Shown here: piece after piece, positions 17,630 to 26,507 of the stretch | Layout of the letters: every line of letters starts with the position of its first letter | Position numbering within the stretch: the stretch's first letter is position 1 | NCBI RefSeq assembly: GCF_028994805.1 | Contig: NZ_JAJQQP010000005.1 | Span: forward strand, 186,001 to 250,000 | Length of the DNA stretch: 64,000 bases | Source: Promicromonospora iranensis | GTDB taxonomy: Bacteria > Actinomycetota > Actinomycetes > Actinomycetales > Cellulomonadaceae | Direction of reading: 5' to 3' | Position numbers and translations under genes: made by a program | Notes under the pieces: generated by a model | Told to the model about the DNA's origin: nothing | The model's database searches: none | What the model saw: the letters and a program-made list of their open reading frames with translations, nothing else

Positions 17630-18519
17630 CACTTCTCCGTCCTGAGCAGGCGGAACTGGAGGTACGACAGGATCACGATGGCGACGAACAGCACGTAGCT
17701 CATCGCGGCGGAGACGCCGTAGTTGCCGAACCCGAACTGGTTGAAGATCTCGTAGGCGACCGAGTTGGTGGCGCCCAGCGGCCCGCCCTGCGTCATCACG
17801 AACGGCTCCTCGAAGAACTGCAGGTACCCGATGCCGGTGATGACCGCGCAGAACAGCAGCGTCGGCCGCAGCAGGGGGACCGTGATGGACCGGAACTGCC
17901 GGACGGCGCCGGCGCCGTCGATGGCCGAGGCCTCGTACAGGTCGCGAGGGATGCCCTGCAGACCGGCCAGCAGGATCACCATCGAGTACCCGACGTTGCG
18001 CCAGGTGGCCATCACGATGAGGGACGGCATGGCCCAGACCTCGTCGGTGAGCCAGCGCGGCCCGTCGATGCCGAGCACGCCGAGACCTGAGTTCACGAGC
18101 CCGAAGTCGGGCTGCAGCAGGAACCGCCACACGACCGCCACCGCGACGATCGAGGTCACCACGGGGGCGTAGAACCCGACCCGGAACACCGACCGGAACC
18201 ACACCAGGCCCGAGTTGAGCAGCACCGCCAGGAGCAGCGCGATCCCGAGCGTCAGCGGCATCGCCACCCCGACGAAGTAGAGCGTGTTGCCGGCGGCCTG
18301 CTGGAACTTCGGGTCACCGAGGACCGCGACGAAGTTGTCGAGCCCGACGAAGTTCACCGCCCACGGGCTCTTGAGGTCCGCCCCGTGCATGTCGGTGAAC
18401 GCCATGTACAGGGAGGACGCGACCGGGAGCAGCATGAACACGGCAAACAGCACCGCGAAGGGCAGCGCGAAGCCCCAGGCGGCGAGGCCGGTGCGGCGGC
18501 GGCGTGCGGAGACGGTCAC
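17629..18519 (-). CDS. Sugar ABC transporter permease (MalF-type)
   Basis: First permease of the same CUT1 importer: 296 residues, six hydrophobic helices, and the EAA motif 'DLYEASAIDGAGAVRQFRSITVPLLRPTL'. A short Arg-rich N-terminus precedes the first helix, as usual for MalF-type partners without the large periplasmic loop. GTG 18519 lies two bases after the binding-protein gene's stop region, and its TGA overlaps the ATG of the second permease. Order binding protein, MalF, MalG, GH1 is standard for actinobacterial oligosaccharide loci. Confidence 0.93.
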   Translation of the reverse strand: MTVSARRRRTGLAAWGFALPFAVLFAVFMLLPVASSLYMAFTDMHGADLKSPWAVNFVGLDNFVAVLGDPKFQQAAGNTLYFVGVAMPLTLGIALLLAVLLNSGLVWFRSVFRVGFYAPVVTSIVAVAVVWRFLLQPDFGLVNSGLGVLGIDGPRWLTDEVWAMPSLIVMATWRNVGYSMVILLAGLQGIPRDLYEASAIDGAGAVRQFRSITVPLLRPTLLFCAVITGIGYLQFFEEPFVMTQGGPLGATNSVAYEIFNQFGFGNYGVSAAMSYVLFVAIVILSYLQFRLLRTEK

Positions 18520-18521
18520 GG

Positions 18522-19799
18522 TCAGTCCAGGCCCGTCCCGATCGAGGTGGCGGCGTCCTGCATCTGCTGCGCCGCGTCCTCGGCGCTCAGGTCACCGGCG
18601 ATGACCTGCTCGATGAGGAGGTCCAGCTCGTGCTCGATCTCGGCCCAGCTCGGGATCGCGGGCGTCGAGCGCGCGGTGGTGAGCACGTCCTGGTAGACGG
18701 CCACGGCCTCGTCGTCGGCCAGGGCCGGGTCGTCCCAGGAGGCCTGGACGGCGGGCAGGTCGCTGGAGATCTCGAACCAGTCGACCTGGGTGGCCGGGTC
18801 GGTCGCGAACTGGACGAACTTCCACGCCGCGTCGGGGTTGGCGGCGTCGGCCAGGACGGCGAGGTTGGAGCCGCCGATGAACGATCCCGTCGCCTCGTCC
18901 GCGGGCAGCGGCACCACGCCGAACGAGTCGGCGAAGTCGTCGCCCGCCGTCGTCAGCAGGTTCGCGCGCTCCCACGGGCCGGAGACGAACGAACCGAGCT
19001 TGCCGTCGATGAAGTTCTGCACCTTCTCCTCCTCGACGAGCACCGGCGGGGCGAGCCCGTCGCGCATGAACGAGGAGTAGTACTCCAGCGCCTTGATCTG
19101 GGCGTCGCTGTCGAGGGTGAACTCGCCGGCGTCGTCCATGATCTCGCCGCCCGCCTGCCAGTAGAACGGGAGGTACATCAGCGCCGTGGAGTTGCCGCGC
19201 GTCTGCAGCGCGATGCCGTGCTCGGCGCCGGCGTCCTGCAGCCTTGCCGCGAAGTCCGTCAGGTCCGCCCAGGTCTTCGGGGCTGCCAGGCCCTCCTGCT
19301 CCGCGAGGTCCTTGCGGTAGTACAGGACGCGCGACTCGACGTACCAGGGCACGCCGTAGGACGTCCCGTCGACGACAGTGGTGTCCCACGCGCCCGGGAA
19401 GAACGCCTCGGAGTCGATGCCCTCCGGGGTGGGCGCGAGGCCGCCGAGCTCCACGAAACCGCTCAGGAGGGTCGTCCCGACCTGCATGACGTCGGGCACC
19501 TCGCCCGTGGCGATGGCGGTGTTGATCTTCTCGGTGGACGACTCCCACGGCACGGGCGTGACGTTCACCGTGGCGTCCGGGTTGTCGGCCTCGAACTGCT
19601 CGGCGAGCTCGGGCAGCAGCTCGCCCTCCGTACCCATCGCCCAGACCTCGATGGTGCCCGTGGCGGGGCCGTCGGTGATGCTGCTGGAGCCTGCGGCCGT
19701 GGTGCCGGCCTCGTCGCTGCGTCCGCAACCCGTGAGGGCGAGGGCCAACGCGAGGGTCGACGCCGTCGCCGCGACGGCGAGGCGAGGTGTCCTGTTCAC
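18522..19799 (-). CDS. Sugar-binding lipoprotein of an ABC importer
   Basis: A 425-residue extracellular solute-binding protein (family 1) that captures oligosaccharide for the adjacent permeases. It has a lipoprotein signal ending in 'LALTGC', so it is anchored to the outer face of the membrane. The mature part shows 'TGTIEVWAMGTEGELLPELAEQFE' and 'WADLTDFAARL...YYRKDLAEQEGL', typical of this family, with several aromatic residues likely to stack on sugar. GTG 19799 lies five bases after AAAGGAG; a GTG at 19805 is inside the ribosome-binding site. It heads the GH1/GH144/GH13 operon and faces the divergent lacI-type gene, with candidate operators between them. Confidence 0.93.
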   Translation of the reverse strand: MNRTPRLAVAATASTLALALALTGCGRSDEAGTTAAGSSSITDGPATGTIEVWAMGTEGELLPELAEQFEADNPDATVNVTPVPWESSTEKINTAIATGEVPDVMQVGTTLLSGFVELGGLAPTPEGIDSEAFFPGAWDTTVVDGTSYGVPWYVESRVLYYRKDLAEQEGLAAPKTWADLTDFAARLQDAGAEHGIALQTRGNSTALMYLPFYWQAGGEIMDDAGEFTLDSDAQIKALEYYSSFMRDGLAPPVLVEEEKVQNFIDGKLGSFVSGPWERANLLTTAGDDFADSFGVVPLPADEATGSFIGGSNLAVLADAANPDAAWKFVQFATDPATQVDWFEISSDLPAVQASWDDPALADDEAVAVYQDVLTTARSTPAIPSWAEIEHELDLLIEQVIAGDLSAEDAAQQMQDAATSIGTGLD

Positions 19800-19824
19800 G
19801 ATCACTCCTTTGTTGATCCGCTGT

Positions 19825-19963
19825 TCCGAAATTTCGAAGACGAATCTCGGAAAGACCCCGGGAGGTTAGACGCGACCGGATCGCGTGTCAATGGGATCGT
19901 GCCCGGAAGTAGCGGGCTGCGCGCCGGGTCCACTGCGTCTCCGCTACGATCCTGATTTCGGAA
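19825..19963. promoter_or_regulatory. Candidate operator region of the LacI-type regulator
   Basis: The 195-base gap between the divergent binding-protein and LacI genes holds three copies of TTCCGARAT: 19825-19833 on the plus strand, and 19844-19852 and 19955-19963 on the minus strand. The first lies over a 10-bp perfect palindrome, CGAAATTTCG (19827-19836). Such AT-rich half-sites stand out in this GC-rich sequence and suit autoregulation and sugar-responsive control. No experiment supports them here. Confidence 0.5.
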
Positions 19964-19994
19964 ACACCAGGTCGCCCACGCCCACGGAGGACAG

Positions 19995-21002
19995 ATGACA
20001 CAGGACCAGCCCCGCACCCCGCTCGCCGTCGTGGCGGCTGAGGCGGGCGTCTCGGTCCCCACGGTCTCCAAGGTCCTCAACACCCGGCCCGACGTCGCAG
20101 GCGTCACCCGCGCCCGCGTCACCGAGGTGCTGGAACGGCATGGCTACGCCGTCCGGCCGCCGTCGGCGAAGCCCACGGGCATGATCGACGTCCGGATCGT
20201 CGACTTCGAGGGCACGTGGTCAGAGGCGGTGGTCCGCGGCGCCGTCGCCGGCGCGCGGCGGTTCGGCCTCGACGTGGTGCTGGCCGTCGAGCCCGACCCC
20301 GACGACTGCAGCTCCTGGGTCCGGCACGCGCTGGAGCGCGGCACCGACGGCCTGGTCAGCATCGTCGCGGTGCCCGACGCCGACGCCCGGAGCGCGCTGG
20401 AGAAGTCCGGCACGCCGCTCGTCGTCGTCGACCCGCGGCAGCGCCCGCCCGAGGGGATGCTCAGCGTCGGGGCCACCAACTTCCAGGGTGGGCTCGAGGC
20501 GACGGCGCACCTGCTGGGCCTGGGCCACCGGCGCATCGCCACCATCACCGGCGCGCTCGAGCAGGACAACGCCATCGCCCGGCTCGCGGGCTACCGCGCC
20601 GCGATGATCCGGGCCGGCGTGACCACCGACGACGAGCTCGTGTACGTCGGCGCGTACGGCGTCACCTCGGGGTACGAGGGCGCCCAGCGGCTCATGGCGC
20701 TGGACGACCCGCCCACCGCCATCTTCGCCAGCAGCGACGACACCGCCCTCGGCGCGCTGCGTGCCCTGCGCGAGGCAGGCCTCTCGGTGCCGCGCGACGT
20801 CTCGCTCGTCGGCTTCGACGACCTGCCGATCGCGCCGTGGATCGACCCGGCGCTCACCACCGTGCGCCAGCCGCTGGCCGAGATGGGCGCCACCGCCGTC
20901 GACCTCGTGCACCGGGCCCGCACGGCCAGCGGCCACACGCTCCGCACCGAGCTCGCGACCAGCCTCGTGGTACGGGCCTCCAGCGCGGCGCCCGCTCGCT
21001 AG
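19995..21002 (+). CDS. LacI-family transcriptional regulator
   Basis: A 335-residue repressor. The N-terminal helix-turn-helix reads 'TPLAVVAAEAGVSVPTVSKVLNTRPDVAGVTRARVTEVLERHGY', followed by the periplasmic-binding-protein-like effector domain ('GHRRIATITG', 'PTAIFASSDDTALGALRAL', 'VSLVGFDDLPIAPWIDPALTTVRQP'). ATG 19995 follows GGAGG. It is divergent from the GH1/GH144 sugar operon and 61 bases before the GH5 gene in the same direction, so it very likely controls both, with a beta-gluco-oligosaccharide as a plausible inducer. The effector itself cannot be read from the sequence. Confidence 0.93.
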   Translation: MTQDQPRTPLAVVAAEAGVSVPTVSKVLNTRPDVAGVTRARVTEVLERHGYAVRPPSAKPTGMIDVRIVDFEGTWSEAVVRGAVAGARRFGLDVVLAVEPDPDDCSSWVRHALERGTDGLVSIVAVPDADARSALEKSGTPLVVVDPRQRPPEGMLSVGATNFQGGLEATAHLLGLGHRRIATITGALEQDNAIARLAGYRAAMIRAGVTTDDELVYVGAYGVTSGYEGAQRLMALDDPPTAIFASSDDTALGALRALREAGLSVPRDVSLVGFDDLPIAPWIDPALTTVRQPLAEMGATAVDLVHRARTASGHTLRTELATSLVVRASSAAPAR

Positions 21003-21010
21003 GCTGCCGG

Positions 21011-21027
21011 GCGAAACCGTTTGTCGC
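21011..21027. promoter_or_regulatory. Candidate LacI-type operator upstream of GH5
   Basis: gcgaaaccgtttgtcgc is an imperfect palindrome lying between the LacI stop and the GH5 start. Its core CGAAACCGT (21012-21020) recurs in inverted orientation at 25474-25482 in the second sugar locus. It resembles the general CGAAACGTTTCG form of LacI-family sites. Confidence 0.35.
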
Positions 21028-21063
21028 GCACGTTGATCACGCACCGCGCAAGGAGGCGCCACC

Positions 21064-22461
21064 ATGTCCGACCTGCCCTTCCTCACCGTCCGCGGCACGG
21101 ATCTCGTGGACGAGGGCGGCACGCCCGTCCGCCTGGCCGGCGTCGGCCTCGGCGGCTGGATGAACCTCGAGAACTTCATCACCGGGTACCCCGGCACCGA
21201 GGGCAACCTGCGGCGCCTGCTGCTGGACCGGATGGGCCGCGAGTCCTACGACGCGTTCTTCGACGCCTTCTACACCGACTTCTTCGACGACGCCGACGCC
21301 GCCCACCTCGCCGCGCTCGGGCTCAACTCCGTGCGCATCCCGTTCCACTACCGGCACTTCGAGGACGACGACCGGCCCTTCGAGCTCAAGGAGGAGGGCT
21401 TCGAGCGCCTCGACCGGGTCGTCCGGCTCCTGGCCCGGCACGGGATCTACAGCATCCTCGACCTGCACGCGGCGCCCGGCCGGCAGAACCAGCACTGGCA
21501 CAGCGACAACCCCACCCACGTCGCCGAGCTCTGGGTGCACCGGCACTTCCAGGACCGCGTGGTGCACCTCTGGGAGGCGCTCGCCGACCGGTACCGCGAC
21601 CGGCCGGAGGTGGCGGGGTTCAACCCGCTGAACGAGCCGTCCGACCCGACGGGTGAGGTGCTCCCGGCGTTCTACGCCCGCCTGACCGCCGCCATCCGCG
21701 CCGTCGACGCCCGGCACGTCCTGTTCCTGGACGGCAACAAGTACTCCACCGACTTCAGCGCCTTTGCCGCACGAGCCGAGGGCGCGGGCGAGAACACCGT
21801 CTGGACCGCCCACGACTACGCCCTGCCGGGCATCGCCCGGGACGCCCGGGCCTACCCCGGCGAGGTGCGGGGCGAATGGTTCGACCGCGACGTGCTGGAG
21901 CAGTCGTTCCTGCGTCGCACCCAGTTCCAGCGTGAGACCGGCACGCCGATCTGGATCGGTGAGTTCGGCCCCGCCTACCCGGACCCGGCCCAGGACTCCT
22001 GGCGCCTGCAGATCCTGCGCGACCAGCTCGACGTCTATGCGGCGCACGGAGCGTCGTGGGCCCTGTGGACCTACAAGGACATCGGCCTGCAGGGCCTGGT
22101 CACCGCCCGGGCCGACTCGCCGTACGTGCGGCGCATCGCGGAGGTGCTCGCCGACAAGCAGCGCCTGGGCGTCGACTCGTGGGGCGGTTCGGACGCGGGG
22201 GTCCGCGACGTGCTCGACCCCATCGACGCCCTGTTCGACCGCGAGTTCCCCGACTACGCCCCCTGGCCCTGGGGCCGTGCGCCGCACGTCGCCCTGCTGG
22301 TGCGGCACGTCCTCCTGGCCGAACCGCTCGCAGAGAGGTTCGCCGACACGTTCCGCGGCGTCCTGCCCGACCAGGCCCGGGCGCTCGCGGCGTCATTCCG
22401 GTTCGATGCCTGCGACAGCAGGGCGGCCCTCGCGGACCTCCTGCGCTCACACCTGACGTGA
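21064..22461 (+). CDS. GH5-family glycoside hydrolase (glucanase-like)
   Basis: A 465-residue (beta/alpha)8 hydrolase of family GH5 with no signal peptide, so it is probably cytoplasmic or exported by an unusual route. Conserved elements are 'LGGWMNLENF', 'SVRIPFHYRHF', 'ILDLHAAPGRQNQ', the acid/base Glu191 in 'NPLNEPS' and the nucleophile Glu300 in 'WIGEFG'. Members close to this type split beta-1,3/1,6- or other beta-glucosides; the exact linkage is open. About 100 extra residues follow the catalytic barrel. It follows the LacI gene with its own AAGGAGG-like site and converges on the hydrolase at 22477. Confidence 0.88.
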   Translation: MSDLPFLTVRGTDLVDEGGTPVRLAGVGLGGWMNLENFITGYPGTEGNLRRLLLDRMGRESYDAFFDAFYTDFFDDADAAHLAALGLNSVRIPFHYRHFEDDDRPFELKEEGFERLDRVVRLLARHGIYSILDLHAAPGRQNQHWHSDNPTHVAELWVHRHFQDRVVHLWEALADRYRDRPEVAGFNPLNEPSDPTGEVLPAFYARLTAAIRAVDARHVLFLDGNKYSTDFSAFAARAEGAGENTVWTAHDYALPGIARDARAYPGEVRGEWFDRDVLEQSFLRRTQFQRETGTPIWIGEFGPAYPDPAQDSWRLQILRDQLDVYAAHGASWALWTYKDIGLQGLVTARADSPYVRRIAEVLADKQRLGVDSWGGSDAGVRDVLDPIDALFDREFPDYAPWPWGRAPHVALLVRHVLLAEPLAERFADTFRGVLPDQARALAASFRFDACDSRAALADLLRSHLT

Positions 22462-22476
22462 CCCGCCCGACCCGAC

Positions 22477-24021
22477 CTACGCGCGCAGCTCCCGTTGGTC
22501 CGGGGCCAGGGTCAGGTCCGCGCGGCCGCCGTCGGGCAGGGTGAGCGTGCCCCGGACGGGCCGGCCGGCCACGCCGGCCACGGCCACCACCTCGCCCGAC
22601 GGCGCCAGCTCCACCCGCCAGCCGACCGGGAAGGCCAGCCAGGGCGTCCCGTCCCGGGTGACGGTGACCCGGCCGTCCGCGACGGTCTGTGACCAGAGCC
22701 CGGTGCGGGTCGACCGCTCGTAGGTCAGCGACTCGACGCCGGGCCACCGGCCGGGGTCCGCCGTGGACAGACCGGTGCACCGGACGCCGCCGTCGGGCAG
22801 CTCCAGCACGCCGAAGAACCGCTCGACCGCGTCCAGGAAGAACAGCGCGGCGGGGGAGTAGCCGGAACCGTACCCGGCGTCGCCGGTCCACGGGTCGAGG
22901 GTCTGGGGGAACCGGTCGGTGCGCAGCAGCGCGTCGAAGGCGCCGCGCAGCGCCCGGGCCAGCTCGACGGTGCGCCCGTGCGCCTCGAACGCGCGCGGCG
23001 CGCGGAGCAGCGCGAGGAAGTTCACGGGCCCGCCCCAGGAGTTCCGGGTCGCGTCCCGGTCGAAGCGAGGGTCGTCCAGGGCGACCGAGGTGAACCCGGC
23101 CGGGGACAGGAACCCCTGCGGGCTCATCAGGTGCCGCCGGAGCAGATCGTCGAACAGCGCGTCGTCACCGACCTCGCACGCCAGGACCCGCAGCAGCACG
23201 TCCGACCGGAGGCGTACCGGCTCACCCGTCGTGTCCAGGTCGTACCAGGCGGCGTCCGCCACGTCCCACAGTCGGTCGAGGGCCGCGCGGCTGTCCGACG
23301 CCGCCGCCCGCCACGGGCGCGGGTCCTCGCCCAGCGCCTCGGCGGCCCGGGCGAGGTAGGCGCGGCGGGCGTACGCCTCGGCCGTCAGGTCGGGCGCGAC
23401 GAACGGCAGCCGCGGGTTCCCCGCGTCGAAGCGGGCGGGGTCGCCGTCAGGGCAGGTGTCGGGGACGTGCCAGAACCGGGGCGAGGCGTCGTGGCCCGTG
23501 TCGTAGGTGCAGAACGCCTCCACCCCGCCGGTGCCACGCGTGTCGCGGTGCGCGGCGACCCACGCGTCGTCGGCCGCGAGGGCCTCGTACATCTCGCGCA
23601 GGTAGACGGCGTCCCGGTCGGCGGCGGTGGAGCCCGTGCGCAGGTAGTGCTCCCAGACGCTGCGCGCGAGCGGGGTGACCCGCTGGATCTGGGCGTGGGC
23701 GGCGCCGTCGTCCGTCACCTTGTAGGGCAGCAGGCCGTCGGCGCGCGCCCCGTGCGCCAGCAGCAGGTGCGTGGCGCGCGCGACGCCGGGCGCGAACCGC
23801 GCGAGGACCTCGGTACTGATGCTGCCCGTGCTCTCCAGCCAGCAGCCCGGGTAGGGGCCGCCCTCGGTGAGCGCGCCGGAGGGCGCACCGGGCAGCGGCC
23901 GCACGCACGCGGCGACGTCGGCCAGGGCGGCGCGCCAGGTGCTCGTGATCGCGGCGGCACGCTCGCCGCCGGTGACCTGGAGGGTGGCACCGGCGGCGAG
24001 CTGGTCCGGGGTGAGCGGCAC
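22477..24021 (-). CDS. (alpha/alpha)6-barrel glycoside hydrolase, GH63/MGH-like
   Basis: A 514-residue protein resembling the GH63/mannosylglycerate-hydrolase/trehalase-like (alpha/alpha)6 barrels. Supporting segments are 'TEGGPYPGCWLESTGSISTEVLARFAPGVA', 'DGLLPYKVTDDGAAHAQIQRVTPLA', 'DATRNSWGGPVNFLALLRAP' and 'GYGSGYSPAALFFLDAVERFFG', plus a C-terminal beta-rich part. It has no signal peptide. It starts at GTG 24021, 12 bases after the binding-protein stop, so the sugar delivered by that importer is its probable substrate. The ribosome-binding site is weak. Family membership is judged from motif spacing only, and the precise activity is unknown. Confidence 0.65.
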   Translation of the reverse strand: MPLTPDQLAAGATLQVTGGERAAAITSTWRAALADVAACVRPLPGAPSGALTEGGPYPGCWLESTGSISTEVLARFAPGVARATHLLLAHGARADGLLPYKVTDDGAAHAQIQRVTPLARSVWEHYLRTGSTAADRDAVYLREMYEALAADDAWVAAHRDTRGTGGVEAFCTYDTGHDASPRFWHVPDTCPDGDPARFDAGNPRLPFVAPDLTAEAYARRAYLARAAEALGEDPRPWRAAASDSRAALDRLWDVADAAWYDLDTTGEPVRLRSDVLLRVLACEVGDDALFDDLLRRHLMSPQGFLSPAGFTSVALDDPRFDRDATRNSWGGPVNFLALLRAPRAFEAHGRTVELARALRGAFDALLRTDRFPQTLDPWTGDAGYGSGYSPAALFFLDAVERFFGVLELPDGGVRCTGLSTADPGRWPGVESLTYERSTRTGLWSQTVADGRVTVTRDGTPWLAFPVGWRVELAPSGEVVAVAGVAGRPVRGTLTLPDGGRADLTLAPDQRELRA

Positions 24022-24032
24022 TGCGGCGGCCG

Positions 24033-25361
24033 TTACTCGAGCGCCGCGGACATGTCGGCCGTCCAGGCCTGGGCGGCCTCCTCCGGCGTCATCGTGCCGA
24101 AGAGCACCTCCGAGTCGTACAGGATGGTGGTGTCGTTGAGGATCGAGCCGCCCTCCGGCTGCGGGGGAGCGGGCTCGGCCGTCTCGCCGATCTCCTGCAC
24201 GTAGGCGCCCGACTCGGCGTCCTTCGGGCTGAGCTGGTCCTCGATGGCGGCGAACACCTCGGCGTTGAACGGCAGCCCGCGGTCAGCGAGGATCTTGCTG
24301 CCTGCCTCGGGGCTGTTGACCAGGTAGTCCACGAGCATGGCCGCGGCCTCCGGGTGCTCCGACTGCGCCGAGACCGCCCAGTACTGCGAGGGCAGCACGG
24401 TCACGCCGGGGTGCTCGAACTCCTGCTCGCCCGGGATCTTGAGCAGCACCATGTCGTCGCCCGACGCGTCGGCATAGGTGCCCAGCAGGTTGGAGTAGAT
24501 GAAGCCCATCGCCGCCTTGCCGGTGCCCATGAGCGTGAGCTCGGGGGACTGGCCCTGGAACTCCGTGGTGACCTCGGCGTTCGGCTGCGCGCCGGACTCG
24601 ACGAGGTCCAGCTCCATGTTCCAGAAGTCCACGAGGGTGTCGGTCTCGACGGCGAGCTTGCCGTCCCAGTCGTACACGCCCAGCCCACGCTGCCCGGCGT
24701 AGCTGCCGAGGATGTCGGTCACCTGCATCTCGAAGCCGTAGGTGCCGTCGTCGGGGTGCTTGTCCGAGATCTCGGCGGCGAGGTCGGCAAACTCGTCCCA
24801 CGTCCACGTCTCGTCGTCGGGCAGCTCGACACCGGCCTCCTCGAAGACACGCGGGTTGGCGATCAGGCCGATCGCGTTGCCGCCGGTCGGTGCGCCGTAG
24901 ACGGCGTCCTCATACGTGGCGCCGGACAGGGCGGCCTCGTTGAAGGGGGACATGTCGAGCTGCTCGCCCAGCGTGCCGAGGTCCACGAGCGCGCCCTTGG
25001 CCCCGTACTCCTGCGGGTAGGCGCCGCCGAGCGCCATGACGTCGGGTGCGTCGTTCGCGGCGGTGGAGGTGGCGATCTTGTCGAAGTACGACTCGAAGTC
25101 GCTGGGTTCGGTCTCGACGGTGATGTTGGGGTGCTCGGCCATGAAGTCGGCGACCACGTCGTCCGTGGTGGCGTTGCGCTCGGCCTCGCCCCACCAGCTG
25201 AGCCGGAGCGTGACCTCCTCCTCGGGGTCGTAGCCGTCGCCACCGCCTCCGCCGTCGGAGCCGGGATCGACGGCGCAGCCGGCCGTCAGGAGGGTGAGTG
25301 CCGCGCCCGCGGCGACGAGCGCCGCCGTCGTGCGGCTGGAACGTGCACGTGTTGTCCGCAT
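24033..25361 (-). CDS. Sugar-binding lipoprotein of the second ABC importer
   Basis: A 442-residue extracellular solute-binding protein with a lipoprotein signal ending in 'LLTAGC'. The mature part begins with an acidic, Gly-rich linker, then 'VTLRLSWWGEAERNATTDDVVADFMAEHPNITVETEPSDFESYFDKIAT', a clear family 1 binding-protein start. I chose ATG 25361, preceded by GCGAGG; an ATG at 25379 would add six residues. It pairs with the divergent permeases at 25548-27402, and its operon continues into the (alpha/alpha)6-barrel hydrolase. The ligand is unknown. Confidence 0.92.
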   Translation of the reverse strand: MRTTRARSSRTTAALVAAGAALTLLTAGCAVDPGSDGGGGGDGYDPEEEVTLRLSWWGEAERNATTDDVVADFMAEHPNITVETEPSDFESYFDKIATSTAANDAPDVMALGGAYPQEYGAKGALVDLGTLGEQLDMSPFNEAALSGATYEDAVYGAPTGGNAIGLIANPRVFEEAGVELPDDETWTWDEFADLAAEISDKHPDDGTYGFEMQVTDILGSYAGQRGLGVYDWDGKLAVETDTLVDFWNMELDLVESGAQPNAEVTTEFQGQSPELTLMGTGKAAMGFIYSNLLGTYADASGDDMVLLKIPGEQEFEHPGVTVLPSQYWAVSAQSEHPEAAAMLVDYLVNSPEAGSKILADRGLPFNAEVFAAIEDQLSPKDAESGAYVQEIGETAEPAPPQPEGGSILNDTTILYDSEVLFGTMTPEEAAQAWTADMSAALE

Positions 25362-25427
25362 CCCTGTGCCTCGCTTCATTGCGATCGGGTCCGTGATGGT
25401 GGGCGTCAACGTACGCGGGGCTATTGA

Positions 25428-25482
25428 ATCGTGTCAACGATCTGTGCTTCACTTCCGGCAATCGTTTTGCAGAACGGTTTCG
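25428..25482. promoter_or_regulatory. Divergent promoter with three candidate operator motifs
   Basis: The gap between the binding-protein and permease genes contains ATCGT-n4-ACGAT (25428-25441), the near-palindrome CGTTTTGCAGAACG (25463-25476) and ACGGTTTCG (25474-25482), which matches in reverse the motif before the GH5 gene. These suit control by a LacI-type repressor, but no regulator gene lies beside this second transporter. Confidence 0.4.
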
Positions 25483-25547
25483 AACTGGTCGCCTCTTGGG
25501 GCTCGGCCGGGTCGAGGACGTGGCTTTCGAGGACGAGGAGGTCCTGC

Positions 25548-26507
25548 GTGAGCAGCATCGGCGAACTACGCATCCTGGCGCGCGGACGAGGTCGTCCGGT
25601 GCCGGGACCCGACGGCACCGCCGCCCGCAAGATCCGTTATCCCGACGCACGGACGGGCTACGCGTTCCTGGCGCCGTGGCTGATCGGGCTGGTGACGTTC
25701 ACCATCGGTCCGATCCTGGCGTCCGCCTACCTGTCGCTGACCGACTACAACCTGCTGGAACCCGCCCGTTTCATCGGGTTGGAGAACTACGTCGACATGT
25801 GGGGCGACCGCAGACTGTGGGCGTCCTTGCGCGTCACCGTCACCTACGTGGTCGTCTCGGTGCCGCTGCAGCTCGCGGTGGCGCTGGCCATCGCCCTGCT
25901 GCTGGACCGTGGCATGCGCGGGCTCGCCTTCTACCGGTCGGTGTTCTACCTGCCGTCCCTGCTCGGCGGTTCGGTCGCCGTCGCGATCCTGTGGCGGCAG
26001 GTGTTCGGCACCGACGGGCTGGTGAACTGGGTGCTGGCCCTGGTGGGCATCGACGGCCCTGGTTGGATCTCGAACCCCTCCACCGCGCTGAGCACCATCA
26101 TCGTGCTGCACATCTGGACCTTCGGGTCACCCATGGTGATCTTCCTGGCGGGTCTGCGGCAGATTCCCGCGGTCTACTACGAGGCCGCGCAGGTCGACGG
26201 CGCCTCGCCCGCACGCCGGTTCGTGTCCATCACGCTGCCGCTGCTCAGCCCCATCATCTTCTTCAACCTGGTGCTCCAGGTGATCTTCGCGTTCCAGACG
26301 TTCACGCAGGCGTTCATCGTCTCGGGCGGAACCGGGGGACCGAGCGACTCCACCCTCTTCTTCACGCTGTACCTGTACCGGGAGGGCTTCGGCAACCTCA
26401 ACATGGGCTACGCCAGCGCCATGGCGTGGTTCCTGCTGACCATCATCTGCGCCTTCACGGCGTTCAACTTCTGGCTGTCGAGGTTCTGGGTGTTCTATGA
26501 CGACTGA
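25548..26507 (+). CDS. Sugar ABC transporter permease (MalF-type), second importer
   Basis: A 319-residue CUT1 permease with six hydrophobic helices and the EAA motif 'VYYEAAQVDGASPARRFVSITLPLLSPII'. I chose GTG 25548, which follows GAGGAG with seven-base spacing; the longer frame from 25431 would add 39 residues through the promoter region. The 3' end overlaps the next permease gene by 11 bases. It works with the divergently encoded binding protein; no ATPase gene is present. Confidence 0.92.
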   Translation: MSSIGELRILARGRGRPVPGPDGTAARKIRYPDARTGYAFLAPWLIGLVTFTIGPILASAYLSLTDYNLLEPARFIGLENYVDMWGDRRLWASLRVTVTYVVVSVPLQLAVALAIALLLDRGMRGLAFYRSVFYLPSLLGGSVAVAILWRQVFGTDGLVNWVLALVGIDGPGWISNPSTALSTIIVLHIWTFGSPMVIFLAGLRQIPAVYYEAAQVDGASPARRFVSITLPLLSPIIFFNLVLQVIFAFQTFTQAFIVSGGTGGPSDSTLFFTLYLYREGFGNLNMGYASAMAWFLLTIICAFTAFNFWLSRFWVFYDD

